Shown here piece after piece: positions 36,686-46,061 of a DNA stretch of 64,000 nucleotides; the stretch's first letter is position 1, and each line of letters begins with the position of its first letter. The translations under genes were made by a program, and so were the position numbers. The notes under the pieces are model-generated. The model was not told where the DNA came from, did not search any database, and saw only the letters and a list, made by a program, of their open reading frames with translations. Source of the DNA: CBFHSF01 sp965658445 (lineage in GTDB: Bacteria > Bacteroidota > Bacteroidia > Flavobacteriales > Schleiferiaceae); contig CBFHSF010000003.1 of NCBI GenBank assembly GCA_965658445.1, positions 124,001 to 188,000 on the forward strand. The letters are read 5' to 3'.

Positions 36686-39373
36686 ATGAGGAGAATTCTA
36701 TACGTCCTGATCGCAATTTTTGGCTGGATACTTCCGTCAGAAGCGACCCATAATAGGGCGGGAGAAATCACCTATAAGCATATCGCTGGTCTCACCTATG
36801 AAATCACCATTACTACCTATACCAACGCCTTGCCCGGTGCTGCGGACCGCTGTGACCTCACGATTCAGTGGGGAGACAACACCACTTCTGTCTTGGTGAG
36901 AAACAACGGAGCGCCTTCCACCATTTGTTCTGCTCCCGCTCGTGCGGGAGAGGTCATCAGTGCGACGGTGAGAAAAAATATCTACACCGGAACGCATACC
37001 TATCAAGCCCCCGGATTTTACACGTTGGCCCTAGAAGACCCCAACCGAAACGCTGGGGTTTCCAATATTCCGGTTTCTGTAGAGGTGCCTTTTTACATCA
37101 ATACCACCTTGGTGATCAACGATGCCTTGGGACCTAATAACTCTCCTGAACTTTTAAATCCGCCCATCGACGACGGATGTATAAATAGAACCTTTATTCA
37201 CAACCCATCCGCTTTTGATATTGACGGAGATAGCCTTGCCTATGAATTGGTAGATTGTAGAGGCGCTGGAGGAACTCCCATTTTGGCGACCTACGACCCT
37301 AGCATTGTGCAAGATCCTCTAACGATTGATTCCGTAACCGGTGATATGTTGTGGGATACACCACAAGCCCAAGGTCAGTTCAACTTTGCCATTCTCATTT
37401 CTGAGTTTAGAAAAGGTCCCAACGGGCAGTACCAGTTTATGGGTTCGGTTACTCGAGACCTACAAGTGGATATTGAGTCATGTTCAAACCAGCCACCAGA
37501 AATTGGCCCCTTGGGCCCCTTCTGTGTTGAGGCAGGAAATACATTGAGCTTTAACGTAGGGGTTTCAGATCCTGACTTTGACCCGATTCGCCTTACGGCC
37601 ACGGGTGGTCCATTTGAACTCGCACCCCCTCCTTTGTTCAATCAACCCGTTACTGGGGTAGGTTCTATTACCGCTCCCTTTTCTTGGGCAACCAATTGTT
37701 CTCACGTAAGACAGCAGCCTTATTTCATAAATTTCAAAGCAGAAGACACGCCGGCAAATATCAATGACCCCAGCTTGGTGGACATTGAAACGGTAGAAAT
37801 TCAAATAGTGGGTCCTTCTCCAAAGAATCCCGTGGCCTCGCCGCAGGCGGGAAGTATTGTCCTCAATTGGGACCAAAGCGTCTGTTCTGAAGTCGTCTCT
37901 TATGACATTTACAAACGCGAGGGATCGTATGGATTCTCTCCTGCCCCTTGTGAGGTTGGAGTCCCTGCATATACTGGTTACACCTATCTCGCTTCGACCA
38001 CTGGCTTGACGGCCACAACGTATACAGACACCGAGGAGTTAACCCCCGGAAACCAATATTGTTACATGGTAGTGGCTATTTTCCCCGATGGAGCGGAATC
38101 TTATGCGTCGGTAGAATTTTGTGCCGAATTAGAAAAGACCATTCCCATTTTGACAAATGTTTCTGTATTGACTACAGATATTGCTGCTGGAGAAATGGAC
38201 TTGCGTTGGGTAGCTCCTGATTCTATAGATTCTGCCGCGGTTCCACCTCCTTACTTATATGAGTTGGAGCGAAGCACAGACAATGTGAATTTCACCACCG
38301 TTTACACGGGGAACGACATTCAGCAGGACACATTCTACGTAGACAACAATCTCAATACAGAAGAGATTCAGTACTTCTATAGAGTAGCTTTTTATGGCCA
38401 GGGAGGAAATACTCTGATAGGATTTAATCAGAGTGCGAGTTCACCTTTCTTGGAAGTTTTCCCATTTGATAAGTCCAACTTTATTTCGGTCAATGCAGAA
38501 ACACCTTGGACCATAGATTCTATGGTGATTTTTAGGGAGAACCCCACGGGGTCCGGAAATTTTGACTCATTGACTACTGTCTACGGAAATGTTACTTATC
38601 AGGATACAGGCTTAACCAACGGTGAGAATTACTGTTATTTTGTAAGGACTTTGGGATCATATAGCGGAAGTAACCTGCCCGCACCTCTAATCAACAATTC
38701 TCAAATTGCATGTGGCGTACCCTTGGATACCACGGGTCCCTGTCCTCCTATTTTGGATTTTGAAGCCAACTGTGACATAGGGTATTTGCGCCTGTTCTGG
38801 GTGGATGAAACCGGCCCGTTGTGTACCGACGACATTCAGTATTACAATATTTACTACAAGCCGAATATAGATGCTGAGTGGCCTTCGTCGCCTTTGGTAA
38901 GTGGAATTACTGCTCAGGAGTTTTCGAATTTTGACGGATCCATTGTAGGTTGTTATGCAGTTACTGCCGTGGATGATGCGGATCAAGACAACGGTGGAGT
39001 TGCCAATGAAGGAGGCTTTAGTAATGTGGTATGTGTGGACGGTTGTCCCGTAATTCAATTGCCCAATGTCTTCACTCCTGATGACGATGGCACCAATGAT
39101 TTCTTTACACCTCGAAGAGACGAAAACGGAATACCACTCTTTAAAGACATTGACCAGTTTAAGATTACCGTCTACGACAGAACCGGAAGAACGATGTACG
39201 AGACCACGAGTCAGGAGGAGTTTATCAATACGGGCTGGAACGGTCAGGTTTTAAACTCAGGATCTGATTGTTTTGACGGCGTTTATTTCTACGTTTGCAG
39301 CTTCACTCCAAGAAGTATTTCTGCTCCTAGGGAGCAGACCATAAATGGCACAATTCACTTATTTAGAAGATAG
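36686..39373 (+). CDS. Secreted multidomain protein with T9SS type B (gliding-motility-like) C-terminal domain
   Basis: An 895-residue exported protein with a signal peptide (about 1-20, ending PSEA). It begins with a beta-rich domain (THNRAGEITYKHIAGLTYE) and then carries cadherin/Ig-like and fibronectin-III-like modules (about 280-780). The last 102 residues (794-895, from NVFTPDDDGTNDFF to TIHLFRR) form the CHU_C-type domain used for type IX secretion without proteolytic A-signal. Likely an adhesin or surface structural protein; no catalytic motif. ribE follows 5 bp downstream. Confidence 0.9.
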   Translation: MRRILYVLIAIFGWILPSEATHNRAGEITYKHIAGLTYEITITTYTNALPGAADRCDLTIQWGDNTTSVLVRNNGAPSTICSAPARAGEVISATVRKNIYTGTHTYQAPGFYTLALEDPNRNAGVSNIPVSVEVPFYINTTLVINDALGPNNSPELLNPPIDDGCINRTFIHNPSAFDIDGDSLAYELVDCRGAGGTPILATYDPSIVQDPLTIDSVTGDMLWDTPQAQGQFNFAILISEFRKGPNGQYQFMGSVTRDLQVDIESCSNQPPEIGPLGPFCVEAGNTLSFNVGVSDPDFDPIRLTATGGPFELAPPPLFNQPVTGVGSITAPFSWATNCSHVRQQPYFINFKAEDTPANINDPSLVDIETVEIQIVGPSPKNPVASPQAGSIVLNWDQSVCSEVVSYDIYKREGSYGFSPAPCEVGVPAYTGYTYLASTTGLTATTYTDTEELTPGNQYCYMVVAIFPDGAESYASVEFCAELEKTIPILTNVSVLTTDIAAGEMDLRWVAPDSIDSAAVPPPYLYELERSTDNVNFTTVYTGNDIQQDTFYVDNNLNTEEIQYFYRVAFYGQGGNTLIGFNQSASSPFLEVFPFDKSNFISVNAETPWTIDSMVIFRENPTGSGNFDSLTTVYGNVTYQDTGLTNGENYCYFVRTLGSYSGSNLPAPLINNSQIACGVPLDTTGPCPPILDFEANCDIGYLRLFWVDETGPLCTDDIQYYNIYYKPNIDAEWPSSPLVSGITAQEFSNFDGSIVGCYAVTAVDDADQDNGGVANEGGFSNVVCVDGCPVIQLPNVFTPDDDGTNDFFTPRRDENGIPLFKDIDQFKITVYDRTGRTMYETTSQEEFINTGWNGQVLNSGSDCFDGVYFYVCSFTPRSISAPREQTINGTIHLFRR

Positions 39374-39378
39374 CACCT

Positions 39379-39972
39379 ATGTTTACGGGAATTATTGAGG
39401 CCCTCGGAAAGATTGAAGACATCGTCGTAGAAGGCGAAAACCATCACATCACTCTTTCGGGACCTTTTACCGATGAGTTGACCATTGATCAATCCGTAGC
39501 TCACAATGGAGTCTGTTTAACCGTTGTCAATATTGAAGATGATCAGTACACGGTTACCGCCATTGCCGAAACCATGAGAAAGACGAGTCTCTCAGAATGG
39601 GAGAGGGGAGCGGTGGTCAATTTAGAGCGCTGCATGAAAATGGGAGGTCGCTTGGATGGTCACATCGTTCAAGGTCATGTCGATCAAGTGGGAACGTGTT
39701 CTGCCATTGCCGAAGAAGACGGGAGCTGGATTTTTACGTTTACTTACGAACCTACACGTCCCGAATACGTAACCGTTGAAAAGGGTTCTATAACAGTAAA
39801 CGGAACGAGTCTTACTGTTGTCAATTCAAAAGAAAAAGAATTTTCTGTGGCCATCATTCCTTATACCTATGAGCACACCGTATTCCACACATTAAAGGTG
39901 GGTTCCAAAGTCAACCTTGAGTTTGATATTATTGGGAAGTACGTAGCCAAATTGGCTTCTATCCAAGGCTAG
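39379..39972 (+). CDS. ribE: Riboflavin synthase, alpha subunit
   Basis: Converts two 6,7-dimethyl-8-ribityllumazines into riboflavin. 197 residues made of two similar lumazine-binding halves: MFTGIIEALGKIED at the start, VAHNGVCLTVVNIEDD (about 54-69), GHIVQGHVDQVG (about 94-105) and the second copy with VNGTSLTVVNS (about 140-150). It begins 5 bp after a secreted-protein gene, an unusual neighbour. Converges on the dehydratase gene with 16 bp between stops. Confidence 0.95.
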   Translation: MFTGIIEALGKIEDIVVEGENHHITLSGPFTDELTIDQSVAHNGVCLTVVNIEDDQYTVTAIAETMRKTSLSEWERGAVVNLERCMKMGGRLDGHIVQGHVDQVGTCSAIAEEDGSWIFTFTYEPTRPEYVTVEKGSITVNGTSLTVVNSKEKEFSVAIIPYTYEHTVFHTLKVGSKVNLEFDIIGKYVAKLASIQG

Positions 39973-39988
39973 CCGTATTCTTGAAATT

Positions 39989-40915
39989 TTAAAAGTGGCT
40001 GGCCATTTTCGCAATGTCCACGTTGCCACCGGTTAAAATGATAACCGCATTTTTTCCCTTGATCAAATGAGAGTGATTGGCAGCGGCGGCTATTCCTACG
40101 GCCGCAGACGGTTCAATGACCATTTTGGTTCTCGTCCACATCCATTGCGTCCACTTTACGATGTCTTCTTCCGAGGCGGTAAAGATATCCTTTACGTGCT
40201 CCGAAATAATGGGAAAGGTCAAAGAGCCCAATGAAGTTTTTAGCCCGTCGGCCAATGTGTTGGGATTGACAGAGGGAATGATTTTACCCGCTTGCAGAGA
40301 TTGCAAACCGTCATCCGCCATTTCAGGTTCTACACCGTAGACTTCTACTTTGTGATCGCGTGTGGCTAAAAGCGTTCCGGACAATAGTCCACCTCCACCC
40401 AATGGGCAAAAAATCACATCGACATCGGGGCATTGCTCTAAGATTTCTTGGGCACAGGTGGATTGACCTTCAATGGTTCCTATTTGGTCGTACGGGTGAA
40501 TTTCTACACCTCCTGTTTTTTCAAGGAGGCTTGCCAATGTGGATTCTCTAGCCTCCAAAGTAGGTTCGCAAAAAATAACGTCGGCACCGTATCCCTTCAT
40601 CGCGTCAACTTTCACGGAAGGCGCGTTGGAAGGAACCACCACCGTAGCGGAAACTCCCAATTCTCTTGCCGCCCATGCTAAGGCTTGTCCGTGATTTCCA
40701 GAGGAATGTGTAGCCACGCCCTTTTTTCTTTCCTCCGCAGAGAGTTTTTGCAGAGAGTTTACGGCGCCTCTTGCCTTAAAAGCCCCCACTTTTTGCAAGT
40801 TTTCAGCTTTAAAAAACACGTTGCCTCCCATCATTTCATTGAATGTTTGGGAAGAAATCAGAGGCGTTTCATGAACGTAAGGGGAAACTCGTTTTCTCGC
40901 GCTGAGGATATCCAT
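39989..40915 (-). CDS. Threonine/serine dehydratase (PLP, fold type II)
   Basis: A 308-residue PLP enzyme. The Schiff-base Lys is Lys47 in GAFKARGAVNS, the substrate/PLP loop is SSGNHGQ (71-77), and the phosphate-binding glycine loop GGGGLLSG follows in the middle. There is no C-terminal ACT regulatory domain, so it is the catabolic threonine dehydratase or serine racemase type, not biosynthetic IlvA. The two activities cannot be separated by eye. Confidence 0.88.
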   Translation of the reverse strand: MDILSARKRVSPYVHETPLISSQTFNEMMGGNVFFKAENLQKVGAFKARGAVNSLQKLSAEERKKGVATHSSGNHGQALAWAARELGVSATVVVPSNAPSVKVDAMKGYGADVIFCEPTLEARESTLASLLEKTGGVEIHPYDQIGTIEGQSTCAQEILEQCPDVDVIFCPLGGGGLLSGTLLATRDHKVEVYGVEPEMADDGLQSLQAGKIIPSVNPNTLADGLKTSLGSLTFPIISEHVKDIFTASEEDIVKWTQWMWTRTKMVIEPSAAVGIAAAANHSHLIKGKNAVIILTGGNVDIAKMASHF

Positions 40916-40973
40916 GGTCTGTGAATTCGATGGTTTGCTAATTGCTAATTTGTTCTATTGCTTTTTGGCGAAG

Positions 40974-43754
40974 TTAATACGGACTGTTTGGGTTGAGGAC
41001 AAAGTCTTCATTGGGATCCAAAACGCCTTCAATAACCGCCAAAATTTGATCCATAAAGGGCTCAAAATCCTGACGTGTAAATACGGTGGCTTTGTCAATT
41101 TTTAGAGGGTGTATCTCCCCAGACATTCTCATGGCAACAATGCCCAAAGATACTTTTGCGTTGGGGTGGGTTTCCGTAAACAACCAACCGTAACAGAGGA
41201 GCTGAATGGCTTTGTCTTTGGTGTTTTCTGCCATGGCGATTTCTTCCGTTCCCTTGAGGGATAATGCAGTGGTCTTTACATATCCTGTCTTATAGTCTAA
41301 AATGTGGATGGTATCACCGACTAAATCTACTCGGTCAATGAGCCCTTTGAGTAGTATGGGGCGTTCCGGATTTCCCAGAGAACTCGTGTATTCATTTTCC
41401 AGACTGAGTACGCGTGTGGGCAGGCCCTCGCTTTCGTTTTTGGCGATTCTCTTTTTTTCTTCTGCAAAAAAGGTATTGAGCATTTCCAAGGCGACATTGA
41501 AAATGAGGTGGTTCTTTCCTGAGGCCAAGGAACGCTCAGAAAAGTCCTCTCTAAACGCTTTGTACAATAGGTCTTTGCCTTGAGATTTCATGGAGGCAAT
41601 ATCCTCGGTGGTAAGTGGTTTTTGCGATTCTACAAACGGAGTATACAACGTTTCTAAAACCTCGTGCAAATAGCTTCCCATGGTGTTGTCGCCTATGGTT
41701 TCCTCTACGTCGTCGGCCTCAGAGACTCTTAGTATTCTCTGTTTGTAAAAGGTCAAAGGGTTTTTAATGAAGGTCGTCAAGGAGGAGGGACTAAACCCCT
41801 TTTCGTGAGCGATGATGTCAATGGCCTCTCGAAGGGGCGGCGTCTTAGCCACGGCATAGTCTTCTTCACTAGTGTTGGGAGGCAAGTAGGTGTTTTCGGT
41901 TCTCTGGACAAAAGACTGATGCGGAAGCCTTCCCCATTCTCTTGCCAGCTGAAGAACAAACCTCGATGGTTCTGTGGTTCCAATTTCTGCGGGTGCAACG
42001 TTGTAAATCAAAGTCACCTTTTCTGCACCCTTTAAAAGTCGATAAAAGTGATAGGCATATACTGCATCTTTCTCAGTATGGGTAGGTAGGCCAAATCCAA
42101 CTTTTAAATCAAAGGGGATAAGAGATCCGGGAGTTTTTCCCTTGGGAAGAACGCCTTCATTTACAGACGTCATAATGATGTGATCAAAGTCCAAAAGACG
42201 AGTCTCTAGAATCCCCAGAATTTGAAGACCCTCCAAAGGTTCCCCTACAAAGTCTAAGGATTCCTCACCAATGGATTGTATGATAAAGGGCTTTAGATGA
42301 ATAAAGCTACCCAAGAATTCATGGTCTTCTATAAGAGATGCCAATTGGCCGAAGACCTTGAACATCTTGTATGCGATTTCTCTTTCCAGCTTTTGGTCGC
42401 GAACGCATTCTGCGTAGAATTGAAAAAACTCTTGTGCGGCAACCAACCATTCTGACATGGAGACATTGGGTTTGAGAAGGGTTCCCAAAGCCTCTCCTTT
42501 GAGTTCAGGAAGGTTTTTGAAAATCTCCTCCCAAGTGGTGTACACCCAGTTCTTTGAGTGGATTTTTTGAATAAACGCTTCGGCGGAAGCCTTTTTAGCG
42601 CTTGTGTATTCGTTGATGGCAGGCTGCTCAAATAATCGAATGAGATCCGTATAGTAAAAGGCATTGCTCTGTGCTTTTTCTCGTTTTTCCAAAAGCGAAA
42701 CCAACAAAACAACAAAGCTTGCCAACGGAGTTTCCTTGAGAGGCAACCCCATGGTGATGTTAAAGGATTCGATATTGGAAGGGAGCGCGTCTACCACGGG
42801 AACCAAAAGGCCTTCGTCGGCAAGCACGACGGCCACCCGTTTTTCTTCAATGGCCTCAGCGGGTAACTCCGACAGAATTTCCGACACTTTTTGGGCTTGC
42901 GCGAAGGAACCCGAAACGCCAAAGGCATCGATGGTCTTGGGTTTGTGGTCCCAATCATTGTAAATCCAAGAAAGCTTCTGAGAATCTAGCTCCGACCATT
43001 CTTCCAGGTATCGTCTAAAGAACAGTCCTGCTTCTTGGTGTGGTGGGTCAGAAAAATAGCTGTCCATATCCCATAATATGGTGGCTTTTTTGGTTTTTAA
43101 TAAATGCCTGAACACCATTTCTTCTGAGGCGTTCAATGCGTTAAAGCCCACCAGATAGGTTTCTTGAATGTTGTTGTATCGCAGCCATTCGTCCAAACTG
43201 TCCAGCTGATCAGACATTTCTCGAAAGGCCATTCCCTGATAAGCGGTATTGTTCTTTTTTAGTAAACCTGTAAAGGCGTAGTAGAGCGGTAGAATGTGAT
43301 CCCAAAACTCTAGGTAGGTCTCCATGAGTTCCGTCGGTTCCTCGTCTGGTTGTAGTCCCCACCGCTCCAGAACTTTAGCATCTCGGAGGTTGTAAAAGAT
43401 TTGTTCTGGGATCAAACGATATCTGTCTACTTCATTAAAATCCCCCAAAAGAGATTGTCCCCATTTGGTGAATTCCTCAAAGGAATTGGCTTCTTCTCCC
43501 AATAGATTTTGATGGGCTTCGTAGAGCTTAGCGAGGAGGGGCAAACCAGATAATAATGAGAAGCCCGTTAACTCTTCCGCCCACTCTTCAATGGTCATAA
43601 AGCGCGGAGAAATCGTGGGTTTGTCTAAGACGTTGGTAAGTTCTGTCTTTAGAAACAACTCCGCACGTTTACTGGGTGTGACTACCAGAACGTCAGATAG
43701 TTGATCAGGGTGGTCGTTGCGTATTTTATCAGCTACTTGGTGGAGAAATTTCAT
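40974..43754 (-). CDS. PD-(D/E)XK nuclease family protein, AddB-like
   Basis: A 926-residue protein. The C-terminal third carries a RecB-family nuclease motif: GLIDRVD (Asp807) and ILDYKTGYVK (Asp820, Lys822). The N-terminal part is helicase-like with degenerate motifs (VVTPSKRAELFLKTEL near the start), the layout of AddB or a RecC/RecB-like partner in double-strand-break repair. I see no Walker A. The usual UvrD-type helicase/nuclease partner is not adjacent; the gene stands alone between the dehydratase and a divergent lipoprotein gene. Confidence 0.85.
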   Translation of the reverse strand: MKFLHQVADKIRNDHPDQLSDVLVVTPSKRAELFLKTELTNVLDKPTISPRFMTIEEWAEELTGFSLLSGLPLLAKLYEAHQNLLGEEANSFEEFTKWGQSLLGDFNEVDRYRLIPEQIFYNLRDAKVLERWGLQPDEEPTELMETYLEFWDHILPLYYAFTGLLKKNNTAYQGMAFREMSDQLDSLDEWLRYNNIQETYLVGFNALNASEEMVFRHLLKTKKATILWDMDSYFSDPPHQEAGLFFRRYLEEWSELDSQKLSWIYNDWDHKPKTIDAFGVSGSFAQAQKVSEILSELPAEAIEEKRVAVVLADEGLLVPVVDALPSNIESFNITMGLPLKETPLASFVVLLVSLLEKREKAQSNAFYYTDLIRLFEQPAINEYTSAKKASAEAFIQKIHSKNWVYTTWEEIFKNLPELKGEALGTLLKPNVSMSEWLVAAQEFFQFYAECVRDQKLEREIAYKMFKVFGQLASLIEDHEFLGSFIHLKPFIIQSIGEESLDFVGEPLEGLQILGILETRLLDFDHIIMTSVNEGVLPKGKTPGSLIPFDLKVGFGLPTHTEKDAVYAYHFYRLLKGAEKVTLIYNVAPAEIGTTEPSRFVLQLAREWGRLPHQSFVQRTENTYLPPNTSEEDYAVAKTPPLREAIDIIAHEKGFSPSSLTTFIKNPLTFYKQRILRVSEADDVEETIGDNTMGSYLHEVLETLYTPFVESQKPLTTEDIASMKSQGKDLLYKAFREDFSERSLASGKNHLIFNVALEMLNTFFAEEKKRIAKNESEGLPTRVLSLENEYTSSLGNPERPILLKGLIDRVDLVGDTIHILDYKTGYVKTTALSLKGTEEIAMAENTKDKAIQLLCYGWLFTETHPNAKVSLGIVAMRMSGEIHPLKIDKATVFTRQDFEPFMDQILAVIEGVLDPNEDFVLNPNSPY

Positions 43755-43911
43755 GTGGTTTTTTGTGTATTGAAAGGTAAAGATTCTATCTTAGAATGGT
43801 GATATTTAAGATTCACAAAACACCCGAAATCAATAAATACCCTAAATTAGGGAGCTTTATCAGAAAACACTTTTTATAATTTAGTCCAATCAAAACAATA
43901 AAAATCAACCG

Positions 43912-44505
43912 ATGAAAAAAGTAGTTTATTTTAGTATGGTAATCGCGAGTTCATTGTTTTTCACCGCTTGTGGTGGAGGGGAAGATACCGTTGCCAAGAA
44001 AGATCAAGGAATCACTATGTTGGAGGACGATCCATGTACAGGTCCTGAGTTCCAAACCGACGGTGAAGTCATTAGAGGAATTGGTTCCAGTGAGAGCCCC
44101 AACAAAAATGCCGCTCAGAAAAAAGCAAAGTCTCAAGCTATCAATGAGATTGCCGCTACTTTGAGCCAAGTTTTCCAAAGTTTGACCACTAACTATTTGA
44201 ACGAGCGTTCTGAGAACGACAACTTTACAGTTAGAGGAAAGATGGAAGACATGCAAAAGACTATCATCGATCAAGAGCTAAGAGGTGCGAATTCTATTTG
44301 TACTAAGTACGGAATGAGAACCAACAGCCAAGGTCAGACTCTTTACATCTGTTATACTGCGTATGAGTTATCTGCAGGATCAGTGGCCGACAAGTACTAC
44401 AAAGGTCTTTCTGAAGACGCTGAGTTGAGAATCGACTATGACTACGAAAAGTACAAGGACGATTTCAACAAAGAAATGGAGAAACTTCAGGAGCGTAGAA
44501 ACTAA
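43912..44505 (+). CDS. LPP20-like lipoprotein
   Basis: A 197-residue lipoprotein: signal MKKVVYFSMVIASSLFFTACGGG with lipobox Cys20. The mature part (about 45-110) matches the LPP20 pattern, IRGIGSSESPNKNAAQKKAK followed by Ala-rich helix and a VRGKMEDMQKTI strand. LPP20 proteins are outer-membrane lipoproteins of unclear role. A second LPP20-like protein is encoded at 48936-50777. First gene of an envelope cluster; the next gene follows 14 bp later. Confidence 0.8.
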   Translation: MKKVVYFSMVIASSLFFTACGGGEDTVAKKDQGITMLEDDPCTGPEFQTDGEVIRGIGSSESPNKNAAQKKAKSQAINEIAATLSQVFQSLTTNYLNERSENDNFTVRGKMEDMQKTIIDQELRGANSICTKYGMRTNSQGQTLYICYTAYELSAGSVADKYYKGLSEDAELRIDYDYEKYKDDFNKEMEKLQERRN

Positions 44506-44519
44506 AAAAGGGATTTGCC

Positions 44520-45971
44520 ATGTTAAAGATGCGTCACTTACTAGTGGCCTCTCTACTCCTGGCTTCATTTACTGGATTTTCTCAGACTGATTTTGAGGCT
44601 TTTAAAAAGCAAAGACGTCAGGATTTCAAAAATTTTGTGGAAGCGAGAGATCGCGACTTTGCAAAGTTTGTAAAGAACCGCTGGGAGGAGATGCAGCTGA
44701 TGGAGGCAGAGAAGAGAATGCTCATGCCCAAGCCAGAAGTTGTGCCCACCTTTCGGGATGTACCTGGTGCGGTTGACGATCCCGTTAACCTGTCTACCAA
44801 GCCCATTGGGGTTCCTAGGGTAAAACCACCGGTTATGGTTCCTACGGTTCCTGAAGAAAAGCCTAAGAAAACGCCTGATCCAGACCCCAAGTCAATGGTC
44901 AATTCGGATTTCTCCTTTTATGGACAAATCGTAAGTTGGTCAACACTTCCTCTTCCAGAGATGAAGTGGGGTTCTTCAGAGGCAGAGGTTTCTGAAGCTT
45001 GGATGAAATTGGCCGCCTGGTATGAAGTTGCAGAACCCCTTGACTTAATTGAAGTTGAGGTGGCTGCCAAGAATCTCAATGACTGGGGAGCCTTCCAGAT
45101 GATCAGAAAGATGTCTGAGCAACTCACATCGGATGGCAATGGCCAACGAGTGGTAACGGTCTTTTTGGCCAGCAAAATGGGATACGACTGTAAGTTGGCT
45201 CGTTCTCAAAATCAACTATTGGTTTTGGTAAACTTCTCCGAGAAAGTTTACGACTACTCCTTTCTCAAGTTCGAAGGGATGAGCTTTTACATCATGGAGC
45301 CTAAAACTCGTTATTCCAATGAGATTTACTCCTACCCAAATGCATACTCAGAATCAGCACGTGCCATGTCATTGGCAATGGATGAGAATCCCAATTTAGG
45401 AGGAGACCTCAATCTTAGAAAGTTGTCCTTTGTATACAAGGGAACGCCTTACTCTTTCGAAGTTCCGTACAGTCCATCGCTTACAGCGTTCTTGGATGAG
45501 ATTCCTCCTGTAGACATTGTCAATTACTTTGGGCAAAGTATTCCGGAAGAATCAGCATCGGCCTTGGATATGGCCTTGGTTCCAATCTTGTCAAACATGA
45601 GCAAAGAAGAGGGCGTTGCCTTCCTTCTGCACATGACGCAATTGAGCTTTGAGTATGAAACCGACCAAGATCAATTTGGCAGAGAGAAATACTTTTATCC
45701 CGTAGAAATTTTGGCGTATCCCTATGCGGATTGTGAAGATCGATCCATCTTTTACAGTTGGATGGTTAGGCGGTATTTACAGTTGGATGTGGTGGGTTTG
45801 GATTATCCCGGTCATATTTCTACCGCAGTAAATATAGATTTACAAGGAGACTACTTTATAATTAATGGCAAGAAATACGTTGCTTGCGATCCTACGTATA
45901 TCAATGCCGGACCGGGCCTTACGCAACCGAATTATCGGGATGAGGCTGCGGACATCATCTGGATTAGATAG
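44520..45971 (+). CDS. Exported transglutaminase-like protein with N-terminal hendecad repeats
   Basis: A 483-residue protein with a signal peptide (about 1-22). Residues 24-56 are three tandem 11-residue units of pattern DFxxFxxxRxx, then a Pro-rich linker (about 100-125). The C-terminal domain keeps a transglutaminase-like triad: Cys405 in ADCEDRS, His432 in PGHIST, Asp457 in CDPTY. The family role (protein crosslinking, protease or amidase) is open. It sits between the LPP20-like lipoprotein (14 bp upstream) and the PEGA protein, with a strong terminator after it. Confidence 0.8.
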   Translation: MLKMRHLLVASLLLASFTGFSQTDFEAFKKQRRQDFKNFVEARDRDFAKFVKNRWEEMQLMEAEKRMLMPKPEVVPTFRDVPGAVDDPVNLSTKPIGVPRVKPPVMVPTVPEEKPKKTPDPDPKSMVNSDFSFYGQIVSWSTLPLPEMKWGSSEAEVSEAWMKLAAWYEVAEPLDLIEVEVAAKNLNDWGAFQMIRKMSEQLTSDGNGQRVVTVFLASKMGYDCKLARSQNQLLVLVNFSEKVYDYSFLKFEGMSFYIMEPKTRYSNEIYSYPNAYSESARAMSLAMDENPNLGGDLNLRKLSFVYKGTPYSFEVPYSPSLTAFLDEIPPVDIVNYFGQSIPEESASALDMALVPILSNMSKEEGVAFLLHMTQLSFEYETDQDQFGREKYFYPVEILAYPYADCEDRSIFYSWMVRRYLQLDVVGLDYPGHISTAVNIDLQGDYFIINGKKYVACDPTYINAGPGLTQPNYRDEAADIIWIR

Positions 45972-45997
45972 ATGATTATCCAATAATACAGATAAAC

Positions 45998-46016
45998 GGG
46001 GACCCACTGGGTCCCC
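45998..46016 (+). terminator. Terminator after the transglutaminase-like gene
   Basis: A perfect 8-bp stem, GGGGACCC and GGGTCCCC, with loop ACT, followed by TTTATT. It lies 26 bp after the stop codon. Confidence 0.88.
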
Positions 46017-46025
46017 TTTATTCAT

Positions 46026-46033
46026 TAAATTTG
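46026..46033 (+). promoter_or_regulatory. Possible -7 box (TAAATTTG) for the PEGA-repeat gene
   Basis: An exact TAnnTTTG match just past the terminator and 28 bp before the ATG at 46062. No TTG at the right distance. It would make the PEGA gene a separate transcript. Confidence 0.45.
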
Positions 46034-46061
46034 ACAAGTACCAATTAACCAACATCATCGT

